Assembly: GCA_016713405.1 (NCBI GenBank)
Contig: JADJPF010000020.1
Location: forward strand, 124,001-188,000
Source: Blastocatellia bacterium
GTDB lineage: Bacteria > Acidobacteriota > Blastocatellia > Chloracidobacteriales > JADJPF01
Direction: 5' to 3'
Length of the DNA stretch: 64,000 nucleotides
Position 1 is the stretch's first letter; each line of letters opens with the position of its first letter. Positions 37,615 through 47,235 of this stretch are shown piece after piece. The notes under the pieces are model-generated. The model worked only from the letters and a program-made list of their open reading frames with translations, had not been told where the DNA came from and did no database searches. Both the position numbers and the translations under genes were made by a program.

Positions 37615-38586
37615 ATGATCACTACTAGTTACTTAGATCTTAGTACTAATAAAGTAATTAATAATATTTCTATAGATAACATCAATAAATTAAAAACTAA
37701 GAAAGAAAATATTATTTGGACAGATGTAACTGATCCAACAAATGAAGATTTTTTATCTTTAGCTAAAGAATTTGGTTTTCATCCACTTTCAATTGAAGAT
37801 TGTATTAAAGGACATCAGCGGCCTAAAATTGAGGAATACACTGGTTATTATTTTATGGTGGTGTATGAAGCTGATTTTGTAGATGACAATACGCATTTAG
37901 AATTAAAAGAAATAGGAATCTTTTTGGGAGCAAATTTTCTTGTTACTGTCCGTCGTCAACCAATTAATGCAATAACTCTAGTCAACCGTCTTTGGCCGGA
38001 ATGGGCAAGCCGTAGTGTAGTAGGCACAGGAACTTTAGCTTATTTGCTTATTGATGCTGTAGTTGATAACTATATGATTATTTTAGACAGTATTAGCGAT
38101 TTAATTGACGATTTAGAGGACAAATTATTTACAGATTTTCAGCCTAATTTAATAGAAGAAATTTTTCGAGTTAAAAAAAATCTTCTTTACCTACGCCGCT
38201 TTATTTCGCCTCTTAGAGATGTCTTAAATGTGATGTTAAGACGTGAACAACCTATTTTTTCTACAGAAACTTATGTTTATTTTCAAGATGTTTTTGACCA
38301 TGCTATTAGAGTTGCAGATAACATTGACTCGTTACGAGATATCTTAAGCTCTATTATGGACGTTTATTTATCACTTTCAGGTAATCGAATGAACATAATA
38401 ATGAAACGGTTAACCTCAATCTCTACAATTTTAATGTCTGTAACTTTAATAGCAGGTATTTATGGAATGAATTTTGATTTTATGCCTGAGCTAAAATGGC
38501 GTTATGGTTATACTTATGCTTTATCATCAATGGTAATAATTGGAATAGCTCTATATTTTTACTTAAGGAAGATTAAATGGCTTTAA
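37615..38586 (+). CDS. corA: CorA-family magnesium transporter
   Basis: A pentameric Mg2+/Co2+ channel, 323 residues. A large cytoplasmic N-domain is followed by a long helix and two C-terminal TM segments. The first ends in the invariant selectivity motif YGMNF (GIYGMNFDFMPELKW). FHPLSIEDCIKGHQRPKIEEY is the usual N-terminal signature (PLxxEDxxxxxQRPKxE). It is translationally linked to the next small gene, which overlaps its end by 10 bases. Confidence 0.96.
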   Translation: MITTSYLDLSTNKVINNISIDNINKLKTKKENIIWTDVTDPTNEDFLSLAKEFGFHPLSIEDCIKGHQRPKIEEYTGYYFMVVYEADFVDDNTHLELKEIGIFLGANFLVTVRRQPINAITLVNRLWPEWASRSVVGTGTLAYLLIDAVVDNYMIILDSISDLIDDLEDKLFTDFQPNLIEEIFRVKKNLLYLRRFISPLRDVLNVMLRREQPIFSTETYVYFQDVFDHAIRVADNIDSLRDILSSIMDVYLSLSGNRMNIIMKRLTSISTILMSVTLIAGIYGMNFDFMPELKWRYGYTYALSSMVIIGIALYFYLRKIKWL

Positions 38587-38843
38587 GACGAGCAAAGAAG
38601 AAAATTAAGTCTCAAAAAGAGCTAGAAAACATTGTTAACAATACAAATAACGATAGCGAAGGGGTAATTAAAGTTGATACAGGTATGTTAAAATTACCTA
38701 TTCAGCTAATGGAAGAAGAATCTGATGAAAGCCGACCCTTTTGGCAAATAGAGCCAGCCATTTTAGTTATTTTTATTTTAGCAATAGTATTTATAAGTTT
38801 TATTACAGTGCTAATTTCTCAAATGCCTGTGCCAAGTAAATAA
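38577..38843 (+). CDS. Small single-pass membrane protein
   Basis: An unrecognised 88-residue protein. The N-terminus is basic (LRRAKKKIKSQKE), the middle acidic, and one TM segment lies at about 61-82 (IEPAILVIFILAIVFISFITV). It overlaps corA by 10 bases, so coupling with the transporter, for example as a modulator, is possible but unproven. Confidence 0.65.
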   Translation: MALRRAKKKIKSQKELENIVNNTNNDSEGVIKVDTGMLKLPIQLMEEESDESRPFWQIEPAILVIFILAIVFISFITVLISQMPVPSK

Positions 38844-38848
38844 ATTGG

Positions 38849-38890
38849 TAGTGATAAAAAATAAGGTTGAACACCCGTTCAATGTCACTA
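38849..38890. repeat. Nested inverted repeats
   Basis: An outer pair, TAGTGA (38849-38854) and TCACTA (38885-38890), encloses an inner pair, TTGAAC (38867-38872) and GTTCAA (38877-38882). It lies just past the stop of the 88-residue gene and could end the ffh-corA transcript, although no T tract follows. The rest of the 288-base gap up to 39131 shows nothing I can identify. Confidence 0.45.
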
Positions 38891-39131
38891 GAATTTAAGG
38901 TTTAGGAATGGCTTATAACTAAAATAAATTATTCTTCAGTATTACTTTTTGCACACTATGTAATTATTTATGTAGAATTTACTAATCATTTAGCTACTAA
39001 TGGAATACAGAATTACAAAAGAGTTGCAAAAAATTCTCCTTCTTTAAAAGTAGTAGAATAATTTAATATTGTTGTAATTTGCAAAATTACCTGGATTATA
39101 ACTAACCCTAAAAGACGCAATTTTAAAAACT

Positions 39132-40289
39132 ATGGATGAAAAAATAAAAAAAATACTATTTCGGGATAAAAAAGTAGAAGAAAATTTTGAAGCTTCTAAA
39201 AATTCTACAAATGAACAACAATTGATTATTCATAAAACTACTACTGCTCAAAGATGTGAGATTTGCCACCAATCAGATATGTTTAACATAGAAACAGGAG
39301 AATGTAGGCGTTGTGGCAACATTCCTGTAGCTAAAATTCAAACACAGCCAACAAATGAAATTCAACCAACAGGTTTAAGCACTAGGTTAGTTTTAATTAC
39401 TACAACCATAATGTTTGTTGTAGGAAGCTTGATTTATAGTTTGTTAGTTGCAGGGCGGTTAGATCAAACAGCAGCTTTATTTATTGGATTGCCTGCTGTG
39501 TTAGCAATTTTAACTACTTTTATTCGTAAACAAAAAACTTTTACAGGCGCAATATTAAAAGGAATGACTTTTACATTACTATTAACCTGTATATTTTCTA
39601 CGGTTGTGTTAGGTGATGGAGTAATTTGTATTGTTATGGCAATACCAGTTTTTTATGCTGTTGGCTCAGTAATAGGGGCAATATTAGATATTGTAACTAA
39701 AAATTCTAAGAACCGTTCAAAAGGCCCGCTACCAGCTTTAATTTTACTCCCTTTTTTAATAATGAGTTTAGAAGGAATTAATAGTAATCTCTCTTTTTCA
39801 CGTGATGAAATTGTGGTTGTAGAAAAAATCATCCCAACAGATCAATTAACCGTAGCTAAATCCTTAAGCATGACACCTAAATTTAATAAGGAACTTCCTT
39901 TTTACTTAAAATTGCAATTTCCTCGTCCAGTAAGAACTAGCGGTAGCGGTTTAGCTTTTGGGGATCAAAGAATAATCCATTTTGCAGGAGGAGAAGGAAA
40001 ACCAGGAGACTTAATATTAAGTGTAAAAGAATCACAAATTTATAATTCTATTGATACAGTAAGTTTTGTAAAATTTGGGGTAGTTTCAGATAAAAGTGCA
40101 ATTGCTCATTGGCTTGCATGGCAAGAATCTACAATAGAATGGCAATCTATTGATTCAACTAATACAAAAGTACGTTGGACAATTAAATATCAACGTTTGC
40201 TAGATCCAGCCTGGTACTTTGGCCCTTGGGAGCGTTATGCTGTTGGGCTTTCAGCCGAATATCTAATTGATAACTTAACTAATCTTTAA
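39132..40289 (+). CDS. Zinc-ribbon membrane protein, unknown
   Basis: Not recognised. The protein has 385 residues. A soluble N-terminus carries a zinc ribbon (CEICHQSD ... CRRCGN, about residues 42-64). Four hydrophobic segments follow between about 85 and 220, then a soluble C-terminal domain of about 165 residues beginning near FSRDEIVVVEK. The arrangement suggests a membrane sensor or anchor. It is 4 bases from the next gene, so both probably share a transcript. Confidence 0.65.
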   Translation: MDEKIKKILFRDKKVEENFEASKNSTNEQQLIIHKTTTAQRCEICHQSDMFNIETGECRRCGNIPVAKIQTQPTNEIQPTGLSTRLVLITTTIMFVVGSLIYSLLVAGRLDQTAALFIGLPAVLAILTTFIRKQKTFTGAILKGMTFTLLLTCIFSTVVLGDGVICIVMAIPVFYAVGSVIGAILDIVTKNSKNRSKGPLPALILLPFLIMSLEGINSNLSFSRDEIVVVEKIIPTDQLTVAKSLSMTPKFNKELPFYLKLQFPRPVRTSGSGLAFGDQRIIHFAGGEGKPGDLILSVKESQIYNSIDTVSFVKFGVVSDKSAIAHWLAWQESTIEWQSIDSTNTKVRWTIKYQRLLDPAWYFGPWERYAVGLSAEYLIDNLTNL

Positions 40290-40293
40290 GCTT

Positions 40294-41642
40294 ATGTTTG
40301 ATTTTAATGATATTTTGCTAATGAAATTATCTTAAAACGTAATTTATGTTTGCTACTACCTAGTTCTATTGCTTTGATCTTGCTAGCTCTAAAACGACCA
40401 AGTAAAAAAATACGTGTTGGAGCATTTTTAGCTAGTCTTTGGGTTTTAGCAAGTTTAGTCCCCTTTCAAGTATTAGTTAACTATTTTGATTGGTGGGATT
40501 TTGATGTCCAAAAAGGAACTTTATTTAGCATTCCTGTAGATTTGCTATTTGCCTGGATTTTGCTTTGGGGTGTTATACCTGTTTTTACCTCTCTAAATTT
40601 GCGCTTACCTATTTGGTTTATATTAATGCTAGTATTTGACTTATTGTTAATGCCTCTATGTTTTCCTTTGCTTAAACTTAATCAAAATTGGGTAATAGGC
40701 GAATTTTTAGCTTTATTTCTTTGTTTTGTGCCTGCTCAACTTCTTGCGCGTTGGACAATAGAAGAAAGACATTTGCCATCACGAGCTTTTTTACAAGTTA
40801 TTTGCTTTAGTATTTTATTTCTTTTTGTTATACCACTAACTATTTTTGAGCAAATAGGCGGCGGATGGAAAGTACTTTTCTTGCGTCCAAAGTGGTTAAA
40901 TAGCCGAACTTGCCAACTTTGAGCTATACCTATAGTTTTAGGTTTAAGTGCTGTACAAGAATTTCTAGAATCTGGTAAAGGAACCCCTTTCCCTTATGAT
41001 GCTCCTAAAAAATTAGTGACAACTTCCCTTTATGCTTATGTTGCTAACCCTATGCAGCTATCCGTAACCTTAATATTTTTTGGTTATGGACTTATATTAA
41101 ATCATTTTTGGTTATTTTTTGGTGGAGTGGTAGCTTTTTCTTATGGTGTAGGATTAGCACGTTGGGATGAAAATCAAGAGTTGGAAATTAGGTTTGGTCA
41201 AGAGTGGCTAAATTACCGTAAAGTAGTAAGACAATGGCTACCAAGTTGGCGACCCTGGCATGCTAGCTTAAATAACAAAAATATTTTTCCTGCAAGGCTT
41301 TATTATGATGAAGGTTGTAATCAATGTAGTGAGTTAGCACATTGGTTTGAGAAACGTAATCCAGTAGGTCTAATGTTGATCCCTGCACAAGACCACCCAA
41401 GCAAAGACTTAAAACGCCTAACCTATGATCCAATGAATGGTAATAGTGATAAATCAGGCGTTTGTGCTTTTGCCAAAGCTCTAGAGCATATAAACCTGGC
41501 TTGGGCATTAATAGGCTCTTTTATGCGCCTACCTTTCATTAGTCAATTTTTACAATTAGTTTCTGATCTAACAGATGGCGAACCTCGCCAAGTGTGTCGT
41601 AGGACTAAAACTTTATCCAATACAACAAATATAGACAATTAA
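40294..41642 (+). pseudogene. Isoprenylcysteine methyltransferase-like membrane protein fused to DCC (DUF393) domain, interrupted twice
   Basis: A polytopic membrane protein of about 450 residues. The N-terminal half has several TM helices. Then comes an ICMT/phospholipid-methyltransferase-like region, KLVTTSLYAYVANPMQ and RFGQEWLNYRKVVRQWLPSW. The C-terminus is a thiol-disulfide-like DCC domain, RLYYDEGCNQCSELAHWF, with HINLAWALIGSFMRLP. The ATG at 40294 gives MFDFNDI, then the frame shifts at T4 40313-40316 (one T short) to continue FANEIILKRN. An in-frame TGA at 40920-40922 then interrupts the chain (QL-stop-AIPIVLG), most simply a former TGG Trp. Confidence 0.72.
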
Positions 41643-41729
41643 TAACTTATTTAGTTAATATTAATCCTACTTAAAACCAAAATGTGTTATCCATAAATTT
41701 CAATTTATTAAAAATATTGGGAGTAATCT

Positions 41730-44700
41730 ATGAGGCGAAATAAAACCTGGGGTATGAATTTTTTTTTAGTTTTACTACTTTTCTCTTTTATTACAAATAA
41801 TCCTCAACCTGTTTGGGCCCAAACCGGAGCCACAACAGCTAGTGCTACTGGTACTGTTACAGATGAACAAGGTGCGGTAATTCCTCAAGCTACAGTGGTA
41901 GCAAGAAATCTACAAACAAACCTAACAAGAGAAGTTCAAACTGATGAAGAAGGCTCGTTTTTACTTAATCAATTACCTCCAGGTAATTATGAAATTTCAG
42001 CCTTTGTATCTGGTTTTAATAAACGTATTGCCAGATTTGATTTAGTTTTAGGTACTGTTGGCTATTGCAATTTTATTTTGCAAGTTGATGCTGGTCAAAC
42101 TGAGGTAATAGAAATTGTTGCTAGTAGTGGAGTTGATGAGTCTAAAACCGCAAGTAGCTCAAATAATGATCGAGGTCGTATAGATACTCTTCCAATTAAC
42201 CGCCGAAATTTCTTAGACTTTTCTTTGACTTCACCACGTGTAACTCCAGACCGCACACCTCAACAAGGTGTTGCTGCTAGTTCTGGACTTTCTTTTAATG
42301 GTCTGCCTGCTCGTACTAACTCTATTACAATAGATGGTCTAGATAATAATGATGCTGGCCCAGGTGCAGTGCGTTCAACATTTAGCCAAGAAGCTGTGCA
42401 GGAATTTCAAGTTGTGTCTGATAGCTTTAGTGCTGAATTTGGTAAGGCACTTGGCGGAATCATTAACATTGTTACCCGTGGTGGAAGTAATGACCTACAT
42501 AGCACTTTATTCTTTCTTAATCGAGGTGAATCAATTGCTGCTCGTAATGCTTTTGCTGACTTTAAGCCTAAATTTAAGCAATTTCAGTTTGGTGCTACAC
42601 TAGGTGGTGCAATTAAAAAAAATAAAGCTTTTTACTTTACTTCCTTTGAACGCTTATCTGTAAAACAAAATGCTATTGTTGGTATCTCTGATGACACATT
42701 AAGATCAATTAACAGCCAAGGCTTTCCAATACGAAATGGTGCAATTCCCTTTGGCATAGGGACTTCCACCTTTTTATTAAGGACAGATATTCAAATTTCT
42801 CCAAATAATACTCTTTATGCTCGCTATAATTATGGACGTACATTTAATGGGGCTGGAGAGCCTTTTGGCGATTTAATTACAGGTTCACGGGTGGCTGATA
42901 CTACAGGAGGGCGACAATCCTTAGATGATAATTCTATAGCCTTTAATAATACTTATATCAATCCTGGTTTGAGTTTAGTCAATGAAACAAGAGTTCTTTA
43001 TAGCCGACGTAATCAAACTATTGACCCAATAGATAACCGAGGCCCTCAAGTAAATTTAGTTGCTCCAGAAGGATTAGTAGTATTTGGTACAGGTACATTA
43101 CTCCCACAACCAAGACTTCAGAACCTTTTCCAAGTGCTTAATAATGTTAGTCTTAGCCGAGGCCGCAATCAAATTAAGTTTGGCATTGATTATTCCAGAG
43201 ATAGCATAGGGGAAGATGGCTTAGTACCAGTATTTAATAATGGTTTTGCCTTTTTCCCTCAATTAGATTTAAGACCAAACGGAGGCCCATTTTTTACTGG
43301 ACTACAAGCTTTTGACCCATCAAGACGTACACCTGAGCAAAGAGCCTTCTTAAATTTTCTTGCTGGGGCATTACCAGCAACTATTCCTGGTTTTCCTTTT
43401 TTACCTTTAGCTGATATTGGTATCCCAGCAGCCTTTGCACAAGGCTTTGTTAATAATGATGCTGTTGGAGGCGTTACACGTAATACTTTTGCAGCATTCT
43501 TTCAAGATGATATTAAAATCAATGACCAGCTAATACTAAAACTAGGTGTACGCTATGATCGTAGCCGTATTGATGTACTAGATTCTAATAATGGAAATTT
43601 CTCTCCTAGAATATCTTTTTCCTATCGTCCTAAAAAGTTTTCTAAAGCTAATATTCATGGAGCTTATGGATTATTTTTTGCGGCTCCTATTTATGGATCT
43701 GCCTTTGTTTCTAATGAGTCTGTAAGCGGAGCATTAAAAATTCTTTTATTACAATTTCCTCTTTCCTTACCTTTTTATGCTTTACCAGATAAAAGATTAC
43801 CTATTTCTTCAACCTTACCGCCTGGAGTAAACCTAATTCCACAATTAAGCCTAGAGTTTGTTAATCAAAGCAATCCACGTGCTAGTTATACCCAACAAGC
43901 TAATTTTGGCATAGATTATTTTATGGGGAATAATATGGTTCTTTCAACAAGTTATACTTTTGTTCGTGGATTAAAAATTCTTTCCCAACGAAATATTAAT
44001 CCTATTGTAAGACCAATACCGGGTGATCCTACTAATAGCGCGATAATGGGAAGAATTGATACTACTCGTGGGGATATTTTTGAGTTTACTAATGCCTATG
44101 ATAGTTACTACAATGCTTTTACTGTATCATTTAATCGTAGGTTGAGCCAAAGAATAGGATTTTTAAGTAGCTATACTTTTGCAAAGTCAATAGATAATTT
44201 TATTGATATTCGTAATGAGCTACAACAATCTAATGATCCTACTAATCCGCGTGGTGAGAGAGGTTTATCACTCCAAGACATTCGTAGTCGATTTGTTTTT
44301 TCAGGTACTTGGGACTTAAGCTATACCAAAAACCCATTATTAAGAGATTTTCAAGTTTCAGGTATAGTTAATCTTGAATCTGGCCGTCCTTATAATTTAT
44401 TAGCAGGTGTAGACCTTAATCTAAATGGTGATAATCCTCCAGGAGATCGGCCCTTAGATGGTAGCCTTAGTGTTGCCCGTAATAGTGGTTTAACACCTGG
44501 TTTTGCCAATGTGGATATGAGATTGACACGTAAGTTTACAATTAGCGAAAAATATTTTTTACAATTTTATGTAGAAGCATTTAATTTATTTAACAGAGTT
44601 AATATCAGCGATGTTAATCCAATTTTTGCTCCTGATACTACTGGAAATTTTAATTTACCTGCTAAAGATGGCAGCCGCTTTATTGCAACTCCAGATAGGT

Positions 44701-44756
44701 TTAGGGCCGCTTTTTCGCCACGTCAATTTCAAGTTGGATTAAGAGTTTCTTTCTAA
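41730..44756 (+). CDS. Oar-like TonB-dependent receptor
   Basis: An outer-membrane receptor of 1008 residues. A signal peptide is followed by a carboxypeptidase-regulatory-like beta domain (ATGTVTDEQGAVIPQATVV, about 36-110), a plug (ITIDGLDNNDAG, FQVVSDSFSAEFGKALGGI) and a long beta-barrel ending in an aromatic residue (QVGLRVSF), the usual barrel-assembly signal. It belongs to the Oar-like group abundant in Acidobacteriota, of unknown ligand. No TonB-box partner, transporter or degradative enzyme is adjacent. A strong hairpin lies after the stop. Confidence 0.93.
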   Translation: MRRNKTWGMNFFLVLLLFSFITNNPQPVWAQTGATTASATGTVTDEQGAVIPQATVVARNLQTNLTREVQTDEEGSFLLNQLPPGNYEISAFVSGFNKRIARFDLVLGTVGYCNFILQVDAGQTEVIEIVASSGVDESKTASSSNNDRGRIDTLPINRRNFLDFSLTSPRVTPDRTPQQGVAASSGLSFNGLPARTNSITIDGLDNNDAGPGAVRSTFSQEAVQEFQVVSDSFSAEFGKALGGIINIVTRGGSNDLHSTLFFLNRGESIAARNAFADFKPKFKQFQFGATLGGAIKKNKAFYFTSFERLSVKQNAIVGISDDTLRSINSQGFPIRNGAIPFGIGTSTFLLRTDIQISPNNTLYARYNYGRTFNGAGEPFGDLITGSRVADTTGGRQSLDDNSIAFNNTYINPGLSLVNETRVLYSRRNQTIDPIDNRGPQVNLVAPEGLVVFGTGTLLPQPRLQNLFQVLNNVSLSRGRNQIKFGIDYSRDSIGEDGLVPVFNNGFAFFPQLDLRPNGGPFFTGLQAFDPSRRTPEQRAFLNFLAGALPATIPGFPFLPLADIGIPAAFAQGFVNNDAVGGVTRNTFAAFFQDDIKINDQLILKLGVRYDRSRIDVLDSNNGNFSPRISFSYRPKKFSKANIHGAYGLFFAAPIYGSAFVSNESVSGALKILLLQFPLSLPFYALPDKRLPISSTLPPGVNLIPQLSLEFVNQSNPRASYTQQANFGIDYFMGNNMVLSTSYTFVRGLKILSQRNINPIVRPIPGDPTNSAIMGRIDTTRGDIFEFTNAYDSYYNAFTVSFNRRLSQRIGFLSSYTFAKSIDNFIDIRNELQQSNDPTNPRGERGLSLQDIRSRFVFSGTWDLSYTKNPLLRDFQVSGIVNLESGRPYNLLAGVDLNLNGDNPPGDRPLDGSLSVARNSGLTPGFANVDMRLTRKFTISEKYFLQFYVEAFNLFNRVNISDVNPIFAPDTTGNFNLPAKDGSRFIATPDRFRAAFSPRQFQVGLRVSF

Positions 44757-44775
44757 TAAATGTAATTATTACCTA

Positions 44776-44825
44776 AAATAGCCAAAAAACATTTAGTTAC
44801 AAACTGAGATGTTTTTTGGCTATTT
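44776..44825. terminator. Perfect 17-base inverted repeat (terminator, possible operator)
   Basis: Arms at 44776-44792 (AAATAGCCAAAAAACAT) and 44809-44825 are perfectly complementary, with a 16-base loop. The position, 20 bases after the TonB-receptor stop, suits a bidirectional terminator. Its right arm ends only 10 bases before the ATG of the MqsA-like gene, so it could also be bound by that protein. Confidence 0.7.
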
Positions 44826-44835
44826 AATTTTAACT

Positions 44836-45354
44836 ATGATTTGTAAAAAATGCGGAATGCCAGAAGTTGTGTATTTAACAACACAATATCAATATATAGA
44901 ATCAGGGCTAGAAAATATTTATCTAGAAAATGTCCCTATAATAAGTTGTGAAAGGTGTTTAACTAAACGCCCACAAATAATAGAAACAGATTTATTGGAT
45001 ATAACCATTGCAGAATCACTAATCTTAAAACCCTTTCCTTTGATTGGTTCTGAGTTAAGGTTTCTAAGAAAAAATTTAGGATGTTCCCTAAATCAATGGG
45101 CAAGGCTTTTACATTTTGATGAAAAAAGCTTGCTAGATTTAGAAATGGATGAAGAAACCATCTCACCACAATTTGACTTACTAAATAGGCTGATTTATAC
45201 CAAGTTATTAGAAGAAAAAGCAGGACAAATTATTATTAATAATTTGATGGATAAATTTTTAGCTATAGATTTTCAGCATTCAGATAACCTAATAGTATTG
45301 ATTAACTTAGATATTCCTCCAAAATACTATTATTTACAGCCTAATCTTGTTTAG
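44836..45354 (+). CDS. MqsA/YgiT-type zinc-finger HTH protein
   Basis: A 172-residue protein. The N-terminal zinc finger has CKKCGM and CERC, as in YgiT/MqsA antitoxins. It is followed by a helix-turn-helix region (IGSELRFLRKNLGCSLNQWARLL) with the family-typical DEKSLLDLEMDEETIS. The ATG at 44836 begins MICKKCGMPEVVY; an upstream ATG inside the hairpin arm is less likely. MqsA family members act as antitoxins and repressors, but no mqsR-like toxin gene is beside it, so an orphan regulator is more likely. Confidence 0.75.
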   Translation: MICKKCGMPEVVYLTTQYQYIESGLENIYLENVPIISCERCLTKRPQIIETDLLDITIAESLILKPFPLIGSELRFLRKNLGCSLNQWARLLHFDEKSLLDLEMDEETISPQFDLLNRLIYTKLLEEKAGQIIINNLMDKFLAIDFQHSDNLIVLINLDIPPKYYYLQPNLV

Positions 45355-45479
45355 TTAATAAAATAGCTTAAATAAAACTTTGCTATAGTTCTTTTTCCTT
45401 AGATTGACGTAAATTTCGCTAACCATTAAGATTAACAAAATTATTTACCGCCAAATAACATTCTTTAGGAGTTCAACAA

Positions 45480-47216
45480 GTGAAATCAAGCAGGTATCTT
45501 TCTTTTACATTTCTGCTTTTAAGCAGCACATTTATGTTAGGTTGTGGAGAAAATTCAAACACTACAACTACTTCATCTAGCCCAACACCAACTAGTACTA
45601 GCGATAGTAAAAGCACTGTTAAAGCTATAGCAATTGACCCAGCCGCTAGCAATATCAACACTAATGACATGATGGAGCATATCAAAAAATTAGCTTCAGA
45701 TGAGTTTGAAGGTCGTGGGCCAAATAGCAAAGGCGAAGAATTAACTATTAAATACTTAACAGAAGTATCCCAAAAACTAGGCTTAAAGCCAGGTAATCCA
45801 GACGGAACATTTGTTCAAAAAGTCCCGCTAGTTAGTTATGAAATTGACCCAAAAGTAGAAATGAAATTCTCTGCCGCAGATAAAACCACTAACTTAAAAT
45901 TCCGAGATGAGTTTGTAGCCTGGACACGTCAACTAGTAGATAAAGTTGATATGAACGGAGATTTAGTCTTTGTTGGTTATGGTGCTGAGGCCCCAGAGTA
46001 TCAATGGGATGACTTTAAGGGCGAAGACTTAAAAGGTAAAATACTAGTAATGTTAATTAATGATCCACCTTTACCAGATGATAAAATGTTTGGTGGTAAA
46101 GCAATGACTTATTATGGACGTTGGACATATAAGTTTGAACAAGCAGCAAAAAAAGGTGCTGCCGGCTGTATTATTATTCATGAAACTGGCCCGGCAGGTT
46201 ATCCTTGGGAAGTTGTAAAAAATAGTTGGGGTAGCGGTGGTTTTACCTTTAGCGACAGCAACAACAACTTATCGCTTTGCCCTGTAGAGTCATGGATGAC
46301 TTTTGATAAAGCTAAAGAAGTCTTTCAATTAGCTGGAAAAGATTTAGAAGAATTAAAAAAAGAAGCTCTAAAAAAAGAATTTAAGCCCGTTAATTTAGGT
46401 GTAAAAGCTTCTCTAAGCTTAAAAAATAAGTACAAAAAAATTGAATCCAACAACTTTATTGCCAAATTAGAAGGCTCTGACCCAGAGCTTAAGAATGAAT
46501 ATGTAGTTTTTACTGCACATTGGGATCATTTTGGTATTGGAATACCTGTCAATAATGACAAGATTTATAACGGTGCTAAAGATAATGCAACCGGCACAGC
46601 AGGACTTTTAGAGCTAGCTAAAACCTATACAAAACTCTCCACACCTCCAAAACGCTCATTATTATTTTTAGCTGTTACAGCCGAGGAGCGCGGTTTATTG
46701 GGTTCAGCCTACTATGCCCAAAATCCTCTTTATCCATTAGCAAAAACAACCGCTGTTATCAATATGGATAGTATGAATGTTTGGGGCAAAACCAAAGATA
46801 TAATCGTAGTTGGACTAGGTAATTCAACCTTAGATGATTATGTTCAAGGCGTTGCAGCAACACAAAATCGAACCGTCAAACCTGACCAAGAGCCAGAAAA
46901 AGGTTATTTTTATCGCTCAGACCATTTTAGTTTTGCTAAACAAGGTGTTCCTGCTCTTAATGCTGGCGAAGGTGAAGAATATATTGGTAAACCTGCTGGT
47001 GAAGGTAAAAAACTTTCTGATGAATATACAGCTAAGGACTATCATAAACCTTCGGATGACATCAAACCTAATTGGGATTTAAGCGGTGCGGTAGAAGATT
47101 TGCAAATGCTTTTCCAAATAGGCTATGAAGTAGCCAATGCTAAACAGATACCTGCTTGGCGAGATGGAACCGAATTTAAAGCTAAACGTGAAGAATCATT
47201 AAAGAGTGGTAAATAA
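45480..47216 (+). CDS. M28-family zinc metallopeptidase, lipoprotein
   Basis: A 578-residue exported aminopeptidase-like enzyme. The N-terminal signal ends in a lipobox (FMLGC), so it is probably lipid-anchored, followed by a Ser/Thr-rich linker. A protease-associated-domain-like region lies mid-protein (VFVGYGAEAPEYQWDDF). The M28 core has metal ligands in HWDHFG, GAKDNATGTAGLLELA, TAEERGLLGS, INMDSMNV and YRSDHFSF. The GTG start at 45480 has AGGAG upstream. It cleaves N-terminal residues or small peptides; substrate unknown. Confidence 0.92.
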   Translation: MKSSRYLSFTFLLLSSTFMLGCGENSNTTTTSSSPTPTSTSDSKSTVKAIAIDPAASNINTNDMMEHIKKLASDEFEGRGPNSKGEELTIKYLTEVSQKLGLKPGNPDGTFVQKVPLVSYEIDPKVEMKFSAADKTTNLKFRDEFVAWTRQLVDKVDMNGDLVFVGYGAEAPEYQWDDFKGEDLKGKILVMLINDPPLPDDKMFGGKAMTYYGRWTYKFEQAAKKGAAGCIIIHETGPAGYPWEVVKNSWGSGGFTFSDSNNNLSLCPVESWMTFDKAKEVFQLAGKDLEELKKEALKKEFKPVNLGVKASLSLKNKYKKIESNNFIAKLEGSDPELKNEYVVFTAHWDHFGIGIPVNNDKIYNGAKDNATGTAGLLELAKTYTKLSTPPKRSLLFLAVTAEERGLLGSAYYAQNPLYPLAKTTAVINMDSMNVWGKTKDIIVVGLGNSTLDDYVQGVAATQNRTVKPDQEPEKGYFYRSDHFSFAKQGVPALNAGEGEEYIGKPAGEGKKLSDEYTAKDYHKPSDDIKPNWDLSGAVEDLQMLFQIGYEVANAKQIPAWRDGTEFKAKREESLKSGK

Positions 47217-47235
47217 GCTTTTAGAAAGGAATTTT

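Noticed and set aside
40920..40922. TGA in the methyltransferase-DCC gene as a selenocysteine codon
   Set aside because: The position is in a hydrophobic stretch with no redox motif, no SECIS-like hairpin directly follows, and the gene has another frame break nearby. A Trp to stop change or base error is simpler.
41263..41508. Minus-strand open frame under the DCC domain
   Set aside because: It lies wholly inside a better-supported gene in the opposite strand and has no family features.
44836..45354. MqsR-MqsA toxin-antitoxin system
   Set aside because: Only the MqsA-like member is present. The flanking genes are a TonB receptor and an M28 peptidase.
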